A stretch of 64,000 bases of DNA from Amycolatopsis taiwanensis DSM 45107 (GCF_000519205.1 NZ_JAFB01000041.1:1481-65480); one strand, 5' to 3'; shown: positions 1-8,351, counted from the first letter of the stretch. A program made the numbers and translations. The notes: generated by a model from the sequence alone, not told the origin.

Positions 1-318
1 TCCCGGTTCGCCACCCCCGCCCAACGCCGCTACCTCGCCGCACGAGACCGCGGATGCGCCTTTCCCGGCTGCACTCGCGGTCCTAAATGGACAACCCCGC
101 ATCACGTGGCGCCCTGGTCAACGGATAAACGCACCGACGCCGACAACCTCGTGCTCCTGTGCGGCCGGCATCACCGGGTGATCCACCACACGCAGTGGGA
201 GGTAAGGATGAACGGGCATCTGCCCGAGTTCATCCCCCCACCTTGGATTGACAAACACCGAAGACCCATGCACAACCTCACACACACCACCCCACCCAGA
301 TACCAACAAGCCGCATAA
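1..318 (+). CDS. HNH endonuclease domain, C-terminal part of a DUF222/13E12-type protein (5' end outside window)
   Basis: The frame is open from base 1 to a TAA at 316-318, giving 105 residues with no start inside the window. It carries an HNH zinc-finger nuclease core: a CAFPGC pair of cysteines near residue 19, an HHV motif near residue 37 and an LCGRHH motif near residue 57, followed by the IHH histidines. This arrangement, with a proline-rich basic tail, is typical of the C-terminus of actinobacterial DUF222-HNH proteins (the 13E12 repeat family), which occur in many copies and are often linked to mobile DNA. No catalytic activity has to be assumed. The upstream DUF222 part would lie before base 1. 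Confidence 0.8.
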   Translation, partial: SRFATPAQRRYLAARDRGCAFPGCTRGPKWTTPHHVAPWSTDKRTDADNLVLLCGRHHRVIHHTQWEVRMNGHLPEFIPPPWIDKHRRPMHNLTHTTPPRYQQAA

Positions 319-484
319 CCGCACGAAACCTCAAAACCCGGACAGACAACACCGTCGCCCGGGCGCTGACTCTGTCCTGCACCCAGCTCGGAATCTCGGG
401 GAAACCGGCCCCGCGTCACTTGTGGTGTGTACTCCGATCTCCTTGCAGCGGGAGAAATTCTTGCGGCGCAGATACGGTGACGGC

Positions 485-856
485 ATGGAACATGAAGCGC
501 GGCTCCGACATGCCTCGTCGTTTGGCGCAGCCGCGGTCGCCTACGCCGAGCACCGTCCGGACTACGCGCCGGCCGCGGTGCGCTGGAGCCCGCGCCCGGA
601 CCCGCGTGTGCTGGACCTCGGGGCTGGAACCGGCAAGCTCAGGCAGCGTCGCACCGCCGACTCCCTCGTCGCGACACTTGCGACGCGCGCAGGGGTACTG
701 GTCATGTCAGAACAGGAACGAGAGGCCACGCTCGGCCGGATCCACGCTTTCCTCGCGAGCAGGCCGGAGACCGCCAGCGGCGAATTCGCGCTCCCGATGC
801 TGACCGGCGTACTGCGCGTCCGGCAGCTGGGAAAGCCGTCGACGACCCAATCGTGA
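485..856 (+). pseudogene. Class I SAM-dependent methyltransferase with an in-frame internal deletion
   Basis: An ATG at 485 opens a 123-residue frame. Residues 1-56 match the N-terminus of small class I methyltransferases: a FGAAAVAYAEHRPDY-type lead-in and then the SAM-binding motif LDLGAGTGKL. Directly after motif I the protein jumps to what looks like the family's C-terminal end (a LVATLATRAGVL segment, an ERE-LGRIHAFL helix, then FALPMLTGVLRVR). About half of the usual 240-260 residues is missing: the rest of the Rossmann fold and the substrate pocket. The two halves remain in frame, so this is a deletion and not a frameshift. It is very unlikely to be an active enzyme. Confidence 0.65.
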
Positions 857-905
857 GGTCGCGAGCGACCTCGGCAATCTGCTGTTCGCGGCGTCCGCTA
901 AAGGC

Positions 906-1712
906 TCATGAACCCTTGATGGCGCCCGGGGTTCCCTTGGCCGACGGAGCGCCCAGCGTCCGCGAGATCCCGCGGGCACAGGCCGTGATCACCGGTACGA
1001 GCGCGCGCGGCTCGCACTCGTCGACGTGCACCACGAGCCCGATCGCCGCCACCACCTCGTCGCCGCGCCCGCGGATCGGCGCGGCGATCGCGACCCCGTC
1101 CAGGGTGAGCTGCTCCTCGGCGACGGCGATCCCGGTCCGCCGCACCTCGGCGAGCGTGCGCCGCAGCACCCGTGGGTCCGTCACGGTCTTGGGAGTGAAC
1201 CGCTTCAGCGGTGAGCTCAGCACCTTCTCCTGCAGGTCACGATCGGCGTGGGCGAGCAGCGCCAGCCCGGTCCCGGTGGCGTGCAGCGGCCACCGTTGCC
1301 CGAGGCGGCTCAACACCGACACCGCGCCGCGCGCCCGCAACGTCTCGACGTAGACCACCTCGTAGCCGTCGCGCACCGCGAGGTGGACGTGCGCGCGGGT
1401 GGAATGGAACAGGTCTTCCAGGAACGGCTGGGCCAGTTCGCGCAGCTCCAGCCCCCGGGGCGCGAGCGCGGCGAGTTCGAGCAGGTGCAGGCCGATCCGG
1501 TAGCGCCCGTCGGAGTCCCGCTCCAGCGCGCCCCAGGTGACCAGTTCGCCCGCCAGCCGGTGGGCGGTGGTCAGGGAAAGCCCGGCCTTCCGGCTGATCT
1601 CGCTGAGCGTGAGCACGCGTCGGCCGGGTGAGAACGCATCGAGAACCGCCAGCAGGCGTCCCGCCGCGGTCATGGGGCTCGCTGCGGCCGAAGTCGACAG
1701 GGCGCTGTCCAT
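906..1712 (-). CDS. IclR-family transcriptional regulator
   Basis: 268 residues, typical IclR length. Residues about 15-75 form the winged helix-turn-helix (AAGRLLAVLDAF start, LSEISRKAGLSLTTAHRLAGEL recognition region, then a wing ending in RYRIGLHLLEL). The remainder is the GAF-like effector domain, including the HATGTGLALLA segment and the IAAPIRG strand found in this family. ATG start at 1712. It lies 117 bp downstream of the ABC-F gene on the same strand and has its own upstream palindrome (1750-1790), which suggests autoregulation. The target genes and the effector cannot be read from the sequence. Confidence 0.9.
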   Translation of the reverse strand: MDSALSTSAAASPMTAAGRLLAVLDAFSPGRRVLTLSEISRKAGLSLTTAHRLAGELVTWGALERDSDGRYRIGLHLLELAALAPRGLELRELAQPFLEDLFHSTRAHVHLAVRDGYEVVYVETLRARGAVSVLSRLGQRWPLHATGTGLALLAHADRDLQEKVLSSPLKRFTPKTVTDPRVLRRTLAEVRRTGIAVAEEQLTLDGVAIAAPIRGRGDEVVAAIGLVVHVDECEPRALVPVITACARGISRTLGAPSAKGTPGAIKGS

Positions 1713-1749
1713 GACGGCTCCTCACGGGTCTGCGGTGACCGGGGTATCG

Positions 1750-1790
1750 GGTAGGTTACCTCGATTTCCCGCCAAATCGACCCGCCTACC
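1750..1790. promoter_or_regulatory. Nested inverted repeat upstream of the IclR gene
   Basis: TCGATTT at 1761-1767 and AAATCGA at 1774-1780 form a perfect 7-6-7 palindrome. It is flanked by GGTAGG (1750-1755) and CCTACC (1785-1790), almost symmetric about the same centre. It sits 49 bp before the IclR start, where an autoregulatory operator would be expected. Binding by the IclR protein is an inference. Confidence 0.5.
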
Positions 1791-1829
1791 AGGTACGGAC
1801 TACCCGGAAGCACCGGTGGGAAAGCGCTT

Positions 1830-3467
1830 TCAGCGCTCGGTGACCTGCCCCTCGGCGACCTCGAATCGTCGCGTGGTGTGCACCGCCTCCAGCATCCGCC
1901 GGTCGTGGGTGACCAGCAGGAGCGTGCCCGGATAGCCGGCCAGTGCCGACTCCAGTTGCTCGATCGCGGGGAGGTCGAGGTGGTTCGTCGGCTCGTCGAG
2001 CACCAGCAGGTTGACCCCGCGCGCCTGCAGCAGCGCGAGCGCCGCCCGGGTCCGTTCCCCGGGCGAAAGCGTGGCGGCCGGCCGCAGGACGTGCGCGGCC
2101 CGGAGCCCGAACTTCGCCAGCAACGTCCGGACGTCGGCCGGAGGCAGGTCGCCAACCTCGGCGCCGAACGCGTCGACCAGCGATCGCTCGCCGTAGAACA
2201 GCCCGCGCGCCTGGTCGACCTCGCCGACCACGACCCCGGCGCCCAGCGTGGCGCTGCCCTCGTCCGGCGGAATCCGGCCGAGCAGCGCCGCCAGCAGCGT
2301 CGACTTGCCCGCACCGTTCGCGCCGGTGATCGCCACCCGGTCGGCCCAGTCGATCTGGAGGTCCACCGGGCCGAGGGTGAAATCGCCGCGGCGGAGCGTC
2401 GCGCCACGCAGCGTAGCGACCACGGCGCCCGCCCGGGGCGCCGCGGCGATCTCCATCCGCAGTTCCCACTCCTTGCGCGGCTCCTCGACGACCTCGAGCC
2501 GTTCGATCAGGCGATCGGTCTGCCGTGCCTTGGCGGCCTGCTTCTCGGTGCTCTCGGCGCGGAACTTGCGGCCGGTCTTGTCGTTGTCGGGTGCCTTGCG
2601 CCGGGCGTTCTTGACGCCCTTCTCCATCCACGCGCGCTGTGTGCGGGCCCGTTCCTCGAGCGCCGAACGGGTTTCGGCGTACTCCTCGTACCGTTCCCGT
2701 GCGTGCCGCCGCGCCACTTCACGCTCTTCCAGGTACGCCGCGTATCCACCGCCGTAGGCGCGCACCTGCTGCTGAGCCAGATCGAGCTCGACAACCCGGT
2801 TCACCGTCCGCGCCAAGAACTCGCGGTCGTGACTGACCACCACCGCGCCCGCCCGCAGCCCGCCGACGAAGTTCTCCAGCCGCTCCAGGCCGTCCAGGTC
2901 CAGGTCGTTCGTCGGCTCGTCGAGCAGGAACACGTCGTAGCGGCTCAGCAACAACGACGCCATTCCCGCCCGTGCCGCCTGCCCGCCGGACAGCGCGGTC
3001 ATCGGCTCGTCGAGGCCGACCTTGAGCCCGAGCTCGGCGACCACCGCATCGGACCGCTCGTCCAGGTCGGCGCCGCCGAGCGCGAGCCAGCGATCCAGCG
3101 CCTCGGCGTAGGCGTCGTCCGCCCCGTTCTCCCCTGCGCTCAGGGCCGCCGTCGCCGCGTCGAGAGCGGCCTGCGCGTCGGCGACCCCGGTACGGCGGGC
3201 CAGGAAGGCGCGCACCGTCTCGCCGGGCCGGCGGTCCGGCTCCTGCGGCAGGTGCCCGATCGTCGCGGTCGGCGGCGTGGTCCGCACCGTGCCCCGCTCG
3301 GCGGGGATCAGACCGGCCAGGGTCCGCAACAGGGTGGACTTGCCGGCGCCGTTCGCGCCGACGAGACCGATCACATCACCGGGCGCGACGACGAGGTCGA
3401 GGCCGCTGAACAGCACGCGATCCCCGTGTCCGGCGGCGAGATCCTTGGCAACGAGTGTGGCGCTCAC
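1830..3467 (-). CDS. ABC-F family ATP-binding protein
   Basis: 545 residues with two ABC ATPase domains in one chain and no membrane segments, the hallmark of the ABC-F family that acts on the ribosome. Walker A appears twice as GANGAGKS (near residues 37 and 385). The signature motifs are LSGGQ in the first domain and LSPGE in the second, and both Walker B strands end in DEPTN. Between the domains is a charged, Arg/Lys-rich linker (about residues 240-320) that would reach the ribosomal E-site to P-site region. The gene starts 12 bp after the SnoaL-like gene, so the two are likely co-transcribed. Family members include housekeeping translation factors and antibiotic-protection proteins. The sequence alone does not decide which, and no leader peptide or attenuator is visible in front of it. 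Confidence 0.9.
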   Translation of the reverse strand: MSATLVAKDLAAGHGDRVLFSGLDLVVAPGDVIGLVGANGAGKSTLLRTLAGLIPAERGTVRTTPPTATIGHLPQEPDRRPGETVRAFLARRTGVADAQAALDAATAALSAGENGADDAYAEALDRWLALGGADLDERSDAVVAELGLKVGLDEPMTALSGGQAARAGMASLLLSRYDVFLLDEPTNDLDLDGLERLENFVGGLRAGAVVVSHDREFLARTVNRVVELDLAQQQVRAYGGGYAAYLEEREVARRHARERYEEYAETRSALEERARTQRAWMEKGVKNARRKAPDNDKTGRKFRAESTEKQAAKARQTDRLIERLEVVEEPRKEWELRMEIAAAPRAGAVVATLRGATLRRGDFTLGPVDLQIDWADRVAITGANGAGKSTLLAALLGRIPPDEGSATLGAGVVVGEVDQARGLFYGERSLVDAFGAEVGDLPPADVRTLLAKFGLRAAHVLRPAATLSPGERTRAALALLQARGVNLLVLDEPTNHLDLPAIEQLESALAGYPGTLLLVTHDRRMLEAVHTTRRFEVAEGQVTER

Positions 3468-3479
3468 ACTCGAATGCTG

Positions 3480-3932
3480 TCATCTGCCGGGCTTCGCCAT
3501 CAGCGGGGCCACCCGGTTGGTGAGAAACGCGGTCAACGGCTGATACTTGGTGTTCTGGAAGGCCCGGATCCGCCAGCGTTCGCCGTCCTTGACCGCGACC
3601 ATGGTCTGCACCGATCCCGCGCGATGCGACGGCCGCTCTCCCTTGCCCTTCCGCAATCCCCCAGCGGTGTGCACCAGCGCCACGTCCGGGCTCAGCACGG
3701 CGAAGCTGTCGATCCTCCCTTCGAGCCGTGAGTTCCGCATGGCCCCTTCGAACAGCGGACGGTGCGAGTCGATGATCTCCTGCCGGCCCCGGGCACGGCC
3801 GCCGAAGAAGGTCACGTAGTCGGCGTCCTCGGTGAACACCGCGCCATACGCGTCCGCGTCACCCCAGGCCGCGTTCATCTCGTCGATCAGCGCGTGTAAC
3901 TCGGTTTCGACAGTGCTGGTCCCCATGGTCAT
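3480..3932 (-). CDS. SgcJ/EcaC-type SnoaL-like (NTF2-fold) protein
   Basis: 150 residues from an ATG at 3932; an in-frame TTG at 3956 is possible, but the AGGG stretch just before the ATG favours the shorter form. It has the cone-shaped NTF2/SnoaL pattern of the SgcJ/EcaC and DUF4440 families: a first helix (LHALIDEMNAAWGDADAYGAVFTEDADYV), then a GR-EI--SHRPLFEG segment, a strand with a VHTAGG motif and a C-terminal strand with WRIRAFQNTKY. These domains bind small hydrophobic ligands or act as cyclases or isomerases; the substrate here is unknown. It is the first gene of a likely two-gene unit with the ABC-F ATPase. Confidence 0.75.
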   Translation of the reverse strand: MTMGTSTVETELHALIDEMNAAWGDADAYGAVFTEDADYVTFFGGRARGRQEIIDSHRPLFEGAMRNSRLEGRIDSFAVLSPDVALVHTAGGLRKGKGERPSHRAGSVQTMVAVKDGERWRIRAFQNTKYQPLTAFLTNRVAPLMAKPGR

Positions 3933-3944
3933 CCCCGCCCTGGA

Positions 3945-3976
3945 ATATCTCGACAACTAAGAATCTTTTTAGCACG
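3945..3976. promoter_or_regulatory. AT-rich imperfect palindrome upstream of the SnoaL/ABC-F unit
   Basis: The 32 bp before the start are markedly AT-rich for this genome. They hold ATCTCGACAACTAAG followed by the imperfect palindrome CTAAGAATCTTTTTAG (3957-3972). The TAGTTGTCGAGAT string resembles operators commonly seen in front of MarR-regulated actinobacterial genes (from memory). The assignment is tentative; no MarR gene is adjacent. Confidence 0.3.
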
Positions 3977-4010
3977 GAAAAGTGGTGCGGTCGAGCGGCG
4001 AGGTGCCGGC

Positions 4011-4757
4011 TCAGCCGGTCACGGGAGGCCACTTCCAGTTGAGGCGCCGGAGGACGCTGGCGCGATCCAGCGCGACCCTCAGCCGTGCCTGGCTCTCCTC
4101 GGCCTTCCAATAGCGCGCGGACCTGGTGGTCTGGTTGTCGTGCTGGCGGTAGAGCGTGCTCGGTTCGGCGATGAACTCCCCCGGAGTGACCGCCTCCAGC
4201 GCCAGCAGCAACCCGACCGTCTCGGCTCCGGTGAGCGCGGGCCAGCCGCCGAGCGCGCGGACGAGATCGGTGTGCGCTGCGAGGTTCGCGGCCAGCACCG
4301 AAAGCCGGTTCTCCTGCTGCTCGGTGAAGAACAGGTCCTCGGGCAGCGGCCCGCCCGGCGGGTCGTAGGGGCCCGGCGTCGTCGTGCCGTCAGGGTGCAG
4401 ATCCAGACCGGCCGACGTGCACCAGGCCACGCCGCGCAACGCCCTGATGTCTCGAAAAAGAGCCCCCGGCAGCAGGAGGTCATCGGCGTCGAGCGTGCGA
4501 ACCAGTTCCCCGCTCGCCCGTGCCAGCGCCATGGTCCGGGCCACCCCGGCGCGCCCCGGGAGCGAGGAGTCGCAGGAGATGCGCTGGTCGTCCGGCAGCA
4601 CGGAAAGCGGGATTCCGGTCGTACCGTCCTCCTGAACGCACCACTGCCAGTCCCAGCCGGGTGGCATTTCCTGCTGCCGCAAGGATTCGTAGGCGTCGAG
4701 AAGATGGTGGTGACCGCCGGAGAAGACCGGGGTCACCACCGTGATCACACGACGCAC
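4011..4757 (-). CDS. Glycosyltransferase family 2-like protein
   Basis: 248 residues from GTG 4757 (an in-frame TTG lies 3 bp upstream). The N-terminus has the GT-A nucleotide-sugar fold: a first strand VRRVITVVTPVF followed by a helix, a strand with WCVQEDGTTG, a SLPGRAGVARTMALARASGELVRTLDADD segment and the DADD metal-binding motif near residue 90. After it, the family's acceptor half is short and the C-terminus holds YRQHDNQTT, seen in glycan-modifying members. Acceptor and donor are unknown. It lies 60 bp downstream of the HPr-fusion gene on the same strand, so it could be read through from that operon, but it is not part of the known conserved cluster. Confidence 0.7.
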   Translation of the reverse strand: MRRVITVVTPVFSGGHHHLLDAYESLRQQEMPPGWDWQWCVQEDGTTGIPLSVLPDDQRISCDSSLPGRAGVARTMALARASGELVRTLDADDLLLPGALFRDIRALRGVAWCTSAGLDLHPDGTTTPGPYDPPGGPLPEDLFFTEQQENRLSVLAANLAAHTDLVRALGGWPALTGAETVGLLLALEAVTPGEFIAEPSTLYRQHDNQTTRSARYWKAEESQARLRVALDRASVLRRLNWKWPPVTG

Positions 4758-4817
4758 CAAGCCAGGTTAGCCTCCACCACGCTCAACGGGACAACCCGCG
4801 CCGGAATCCCGATCCAG

Positions 4818-6209
4818 TCACCCGCCACCACCGTCAGTGGGGCGGACGATCGCGATCAGCTCGCCGATCACCGCCCTTCCCCGCTCGGTGTCGTTGGTAC
4901 GCAAGACGATCCGGTCGCCCGTGGCCACGTTCAGCCCCATCACCGACAGCACGCTCTTCGCGTCCACTGGCTCGCCGTCGCCCTTCGCCACGGTGATCGG
5001 CACGCCGGAGCGCGCCGCCGCCTGCGCGAAAGCCGCGGCCGGGCGCGCGTGGAGCCCGGCCGGCTCGGTGACGACGACCGTTCGCTCGATCACCCCGGCG
5101 CTGCCCGGCCCCGCCGCCAGCACTTCGCCGATCCGGCGGAGCACGATCTCGTCCTCGTCGGGCGCGAGCGGGCGCGGGTCGATCGCGAGTTGCCCGAGGT
5201 TCGCGTTGTGCTCGCGCAGGTAGACCGGCGGCGTCCCGGCGGCCAGTTCACGCGCAAGGTCACCAGCGCTCAGCCCGGCCTCCGGTAGCACGGTGAGCCG
5301 GGCCCGGTGGATATCGCGGCCCGCCTCGTCGGTGATGACCTTCGCGTCCAGGCCCGGCAGTTCCGCCAGCTGAGCCGCCATCGACCGGATCCGGTCCTCC
5401 TGCCGCCGTGGCGCTTCCGGATCGGTGGAGGCGTACGCGTGCACCGCGCTCACCAGGCCGACGACCACCTCCTTGCCGATCTTCATCGCCCGCCCGATGC
5501 CCGTTCGCTGTGCGTGCACCGCCTCGACGAGATCGGCCCGGCCACACACGATGCCCGACGCCGGCCCGCCGATCGCCTTGCCACCGCTGTACACCACGAG
5601 GTCGGCGCCGGTCGCCGGCCACCGCCGCAGGTCCTCCTCGGCGGCCGCGTCGAGGATCACCGGCACGCCCCGCGCGTGTGCCAGTTCGATGACCTCCGCG
5701 AGCGACAGCATGCCCTTGTGCACCGTGTGATGGGACTGCACGTACAGCACCGCGGCGGTCTGGTCGCCGATCGCGGCGGTCAGGTGCGCCGGCGACACCG
5801 AATTGACGCTGCCTACCTCGACCGGAACGCCGCCGCCGAGCCGGATCATCTGGGTGACCGGTGCTCCGAAGTCGACACAATGTCCCTTCTGCAGCACGAT
5901 CTCGGCCGGCCGCCCGCCGGCGTCGGGTAGCCGCTGGACGGCGTCGAGGTCGGTTCCGGCGATCACGGCGGCGACGCTGGTCGCGACGCCGGCCGCCGCA
6001 CCCGCTACCGGGCAGGCGTCTTCGGTCCCGGTGCTCTCGGCGAGCGCCTTTCCCGCCGCCCGGAACAACTCTTCGATCGGCACGTGCCGGGCTCCCGCGT
6101 CGGCCATGGCCTCGGCGACCTCGGGGGCCAGCGTGCTGCCCCCGAGCGCGGTCATCCGGCCGCTCGCGTTCACCGCGGTACGAACACCGAGTTTCTGGTA
6201 GACATTCAT
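4818..6209 (-). CDS. DgaE-like PLP-dependent lyase (SelA superfamily) fused to a C-terminal HPr domain
   Basis: 463 residues, ATG at 6209. Residues 1-365 are a fold-type I PLP enzyme of the SelA-related DgaE group (known member: D-glucosaminate-6-phosphate ammonia-lyase). The Asp that pairs with the cofactor pyridine is near D187 (ILDAAAEE) and the Schiff-base lysine is K211 in SGGKAIGG. Residues about 374-455 are a complete HPr-like phosphocarrier domain: TEPAGLHARPAA with the phosphorylatable His at 387 and DAKSVLSVMGL with the regulatory-serine position at S419. Stand-alone DgaE proteins end near residue 370, so the fusion is unusual. The gene is last in a seven-gene operon (22 bp after DUF4310). 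Expected chemistry is loss of ammonia from an amino-sugar-acid phosphate. The exact substrate, and whether HPr is phosphorylated by enzyme I or serves as a sensor, are unknown. Confidence 0.85.
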   Translation of the reverse strand: MNVYQKLGVRTAVNASGRMTALGGSTLAPEVAEAMADAGARHVPIEELFRAAGKALAESTGTEDACPVAGAAAGVATSVAAVIAGTDLDAVQRLPDAGGRPAEIVLQKGHCVDFGAPVTQMIRLGGGVPVEVGSVNSVSPAHLTAAIGDQTAAVLYVQSHHTVHKGMLSLAEVIELAHARGVPVILDAAAEEDLRRWPATGADLVVYSGGKAIGGPASGIVCGRADLVEAVHAQRTGIGRAMKIGKEVVVGLVSAVHAYASTDPEAPRRQEDRIRSMAAQLAELPGLDAKVITDEAGRDIHRARLTVLPEAGLSAGDLARELAAGTPPVYLREHNANLGQLAIDPRPLAPDEDEIVLRRIGEVLAAGPGSAGVIERTVVVTEPAGLHARPAAAFAQAAARSGVPITVAKGDGEPVDAKSVLSVMGLNVATGDRIVLRTNDTERGRAVIGELIAIVRPTDGGGG

Positions 6210-6230
6210 TTCGGCGCGAGCAACCCTTTC

Positions 6231-6923
6231 TTACTTGGCGGCGATCGGGAAGAAGAAACCCATGACCATCGCGCCGAGAATGGCACCGCCGGTGATCGGC
6301 TTCTTCCACCAGTAGAACAATCCGGCGCCGAGGACCGACCCGAGGCCGACCGGGATGGACGCGGTCGCCGCGGCGACCAGCACCAGCGGGCCGAGATAGC
6401 GCCCGGAGGCGTTGCCCGCGCCCATCATCACGTCGGCACCGAACGTCGAACGCACTCGATCGCTGTTGACGGTGACCTTCCGGACGGCCAGGATCAGCGA
6501 GCCGATCACCAGCCCGCACAACGCACCGACCGGCAGCGCCAGCCAGAAATGCTCCAGCGGTGCGGTTATCCCGGCCGAAAGCAGCAGCGCGGGGATCCCG
6601 ATGCCGACCCCGGTCTGCAGGGAGCCGCCGATGTCCAGGATGCCGACCATCGGCCCTTCGATCACCCTGGCGAAGAGGAACCCCGCACCGAACGCGGCCG
6701 CCGCGCTGTAGCTGCCGGTGGTCATTCCCTGGCTCAGCAAGGAAACGACGGCGACGTCGTTGAACGCACCGGTGTGATAGAGGTAGAACAGGTGCGTCCC
6801 GGCGAAGACGCTGGATGCGAGACAGGCGACGAAAATGGGGAACGCCCATTCGGACAGCCAGAATCCGCCCGTGTGCGGCGCCGGTTCGCCGGCCCCTTCC
6901 GTGGCATCGACCTCGGTGGACAT
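6231..6923 (-). CDS. DUF4310-family membrane protein (EF_0833-like)
   Basis: 230 residues from ATG 6923, 5 bp after the DUF4311 gene. After a 20-residue cytosolic start (STEVDATEGAGEPAP) there are about six hydrophobic segments, beginning with WAFPIFVACLASSVFAGTHLF. A glycine-rich central part reads ARVIEGPMVGILDIGGSLQTG, and the end is a FFFPIAA segment. This is the DUF4310 pattern. The family is one of two integral membrane proteins always found together in the EF_0829-0839 type cluster. By context it should form, with DUF4311, the permease of an uptake system. No transport family with known mechanism is evident. Confidence 0.8.
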   Translation of the reverse strand: MSTEVDATEGAGEPAPHTGGFWLSEWAFPIFVACLASSVFAGTHLFYLYHTGAFNDVAVVSLLSQGMTTGSYSAAAAFGAGFLFARVIEGPMVGILDIGGSLQTGVGIGIPALLLSAGITAPLEHFWLALPVGALCGLVIGSLILAVRKVTVNSDRVRSTFGADVMMGAGNASGRYLGPLVLVAAATASIPVGLGSVLGAGLFYWWKKPITGGAILGAMVMGFFFPIAAK

Positions 6924-6928
6924 CAGGC

Positions 6929-7717
6929 TCAGCTCCCGGTGGTCTTGGTGGACTGATGGAATTCCTGCAGCCAGCCGGGCACGGGGATGTGCATGCTCTT
7001 CAGGGCCTGCAGGTCGACACCGCGCAGGATCGCGCTGCACACGAACAGCAGGATCACCGCGGTCGCGATCGTCCTGGTGATCTTGTTCCAGCCGCTGTCG
7101 TCGACCCCCTTGCCGACGACGATGCCGAGCACGATGCCCGGAACGGCGTTACCCATCACGATGTGCGCGAGCCCGCCGAGCACGGTGCCCCACATGCCGC
7201 TGCGGCGGCCGGCATCGACCGCCGCCATCCAGAACACGATGGGCATCACCGGGTTGAGCAGCCACCCCGCCGCCGGCCCGAGCACCTTGCCGGCGACGTC
7301 CTGCAGTGAGTGTGGAATGGCGGCCGCGCTCGAATTCAGCAGGGTCACCAAAAGCATGCCGACGATCGCACCGGCGATCGCCATGCGTTTGGGATTGTGC
7401 AACGTCTTGGCGAGGTCGCGCTCGCGGACCATGTTCGCGGCGGCCGCCCAGTGCGTGATGATCCGGTGGTCGACGTCGGCGGTGAGGGCACCAGTGCCCA
7501 CAGTGGACGCCCAAGCGTTGAAGAAGAAGCCGAAGCCGAACGAAAAGTGCGCGATGGGGTCGTTCTGGCAGGCGTTGAGTTCACCGAGTGAGCGGAACGC
7601 GCCCATGCCCTGAACCGCGGGGGCGTGGAACATACGCGCGACGCCGGCGCCGGCACCGAACCCGGCGAGTGCGCCGATCACCAACGACTCGAACAGGATG
7701 ACGAGATGCGAATTCAC
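6929..7717 (-). CDS. DUF4311-family membrane protein (EF_0832-like)
   Basis: 262 residues, GTG at 7717. It has six to seven hydrophobic segments, starting with LVILFESLVIGALAGFGAGAGVARMF near the N-terminus and including the strongly conserved-looking patch GELNACQNDPIAHFSFGFGFFFNAWAS at about residues 45-75. Later segments carry PVMPIVFWMAAVDAGRRSG and GNAVPGIVLGIVVGKGVDD. It pairs with the DUF4310 gene (5 bp apart), which fits a two-subunit membrane complex. The cysteine at about residue 50 and the Asn/Asp residues in the conserved patch are candidates for substrate contact (inference). Confidence 0.8.
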   Translation of the reverse strand: MNSHLVILFESLVIGALAGFGAGAGVARMFHAPAVQGMGAFRSLGELNACQNDPIAHFSFGFGFFFNAWASTVGTGALTADVDHRIITHWAAAANMVRERDLAKTLHNPKRMAIAGAIVGMLLVTLLNSSAAAIPHSLQDVAGKVLGPAAGWLLNPVMPIVFWMAAVDAGRRSGMWGTVLGGLAHIVMGNAVPGIVLGIVVGKGVDDSGWNKITRTIATAVILLFVCSAILRGVDLQALKSMHIPVPGWLQEFHQSTKTTGS

Positions 7718-7748
7718 GGCAGTCGTCCAATCGGCTGATCAGCGCATC

Positions 7749-8351
7749 TCAGCGCAGCTGTAACAAATGTTGTCCCCGCCCGAGCTTTTCGGTGCGGACT
7801 CCGAACTTCACGGCGCCGAGGTCGACGGAGGCCACCCGGACCTCGACGTCGATGGTCAGCACGAATTTCGACCGCTTGCGGGGAAACAACAGTCCGAGGA
7901 AACGCTCGGTGCGCTGATGCTCGACCGCGGACACGATGCGCAAGGCGGTCGGCTCGATCCGGAAGCTCGTGCCACGCACCTTCCGCCCGACCTCCCGTTG
8001 CACCTGGCGAAGCGCATCGCCGAAGCAGCGCTCCTTCGTCGTCCCGGTGCCGGTGAGCCGCACGGTCATCACCTGCTCGTGCATGGCGTCAGCGACTTTC
8101 GCGGGCGCCGCCTTCTCAGTGCTTGTTCGTGAACCCGCCCGCCCGTCGCCCACCGCCACCCTCAACGGAAGCGCTTCGCGCTGCGGTTGTTCGTTGATCT
8201 CGTGGCCAGGGCTCTCCTGAGTGCCTTGCTCGCGTTCTTCCTGAGCGGAGCCCTGCCCCCAAGATCGGGTACCTCCGGACGGCGGGTTCGAAAGCTCACC
8301 TCGACCGGCGATCCGACGGTTCCCGAATAGGTTCTCGGCCGGTGCACTCAT
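7749..8351 (-). CDS. DUF4312-family cytosolic protein (EF_0831-like) with an extra N-terminal region
   Basis: 200 residues from the ATG at 8351, which overlaps the stop of the SFCGS gene in a TGATG arrangement, so translation is probably coupled. A GTG directly before it is also in frame. Residues 1-85 are low-complexity and charged (runs such as QEEREQGTQESPGHEINEQ) and look disordered. Residues about 90-200 match the compact DUF4312 domain: EQVMTVRLTGTGTTKERCFGDALRQVQREV followed by a strand-rich half ending in LDIDVEVRVASVDLG-type repeats. The long disordered N-terminus is not part of the known small family and may be lineage-specific. Molecular function is unknown. Confidence 0.7.
   Translation of the reverse strand: MSAPAENLFGNRRIAGRGELSNPPSGGTRSWGQGSAQEEREQGTQESPGHEINEQPQREALPLRVAVGDGRAGSRTSTEKAAPAKVADAMHEQVMTVRLTGTGTTKERCFGDALRQVQREVGRKVRGTSFRIEPTALRIVSAVEHQRTERFLGLLFPRKRSKFVLTIDVEVRVASVDLGAVKFGVRTEKLGRGQHLLQLR

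Noticed and set aside
3468..4010. Drug-sensing leader peptide for the ABC-F gene
   Set aside because: The ABC-F gene follows another gene by 12 bp and no small frame with hairpins is visible before the pair.
4818..6209. Selenocysteine synthase (SelA)
   Set aside because: The fold is shared, but the gene lies in a sugar-catabolism-like cluster, ends with HPr, and no selB, selD or tRNA-Sec is nearby.
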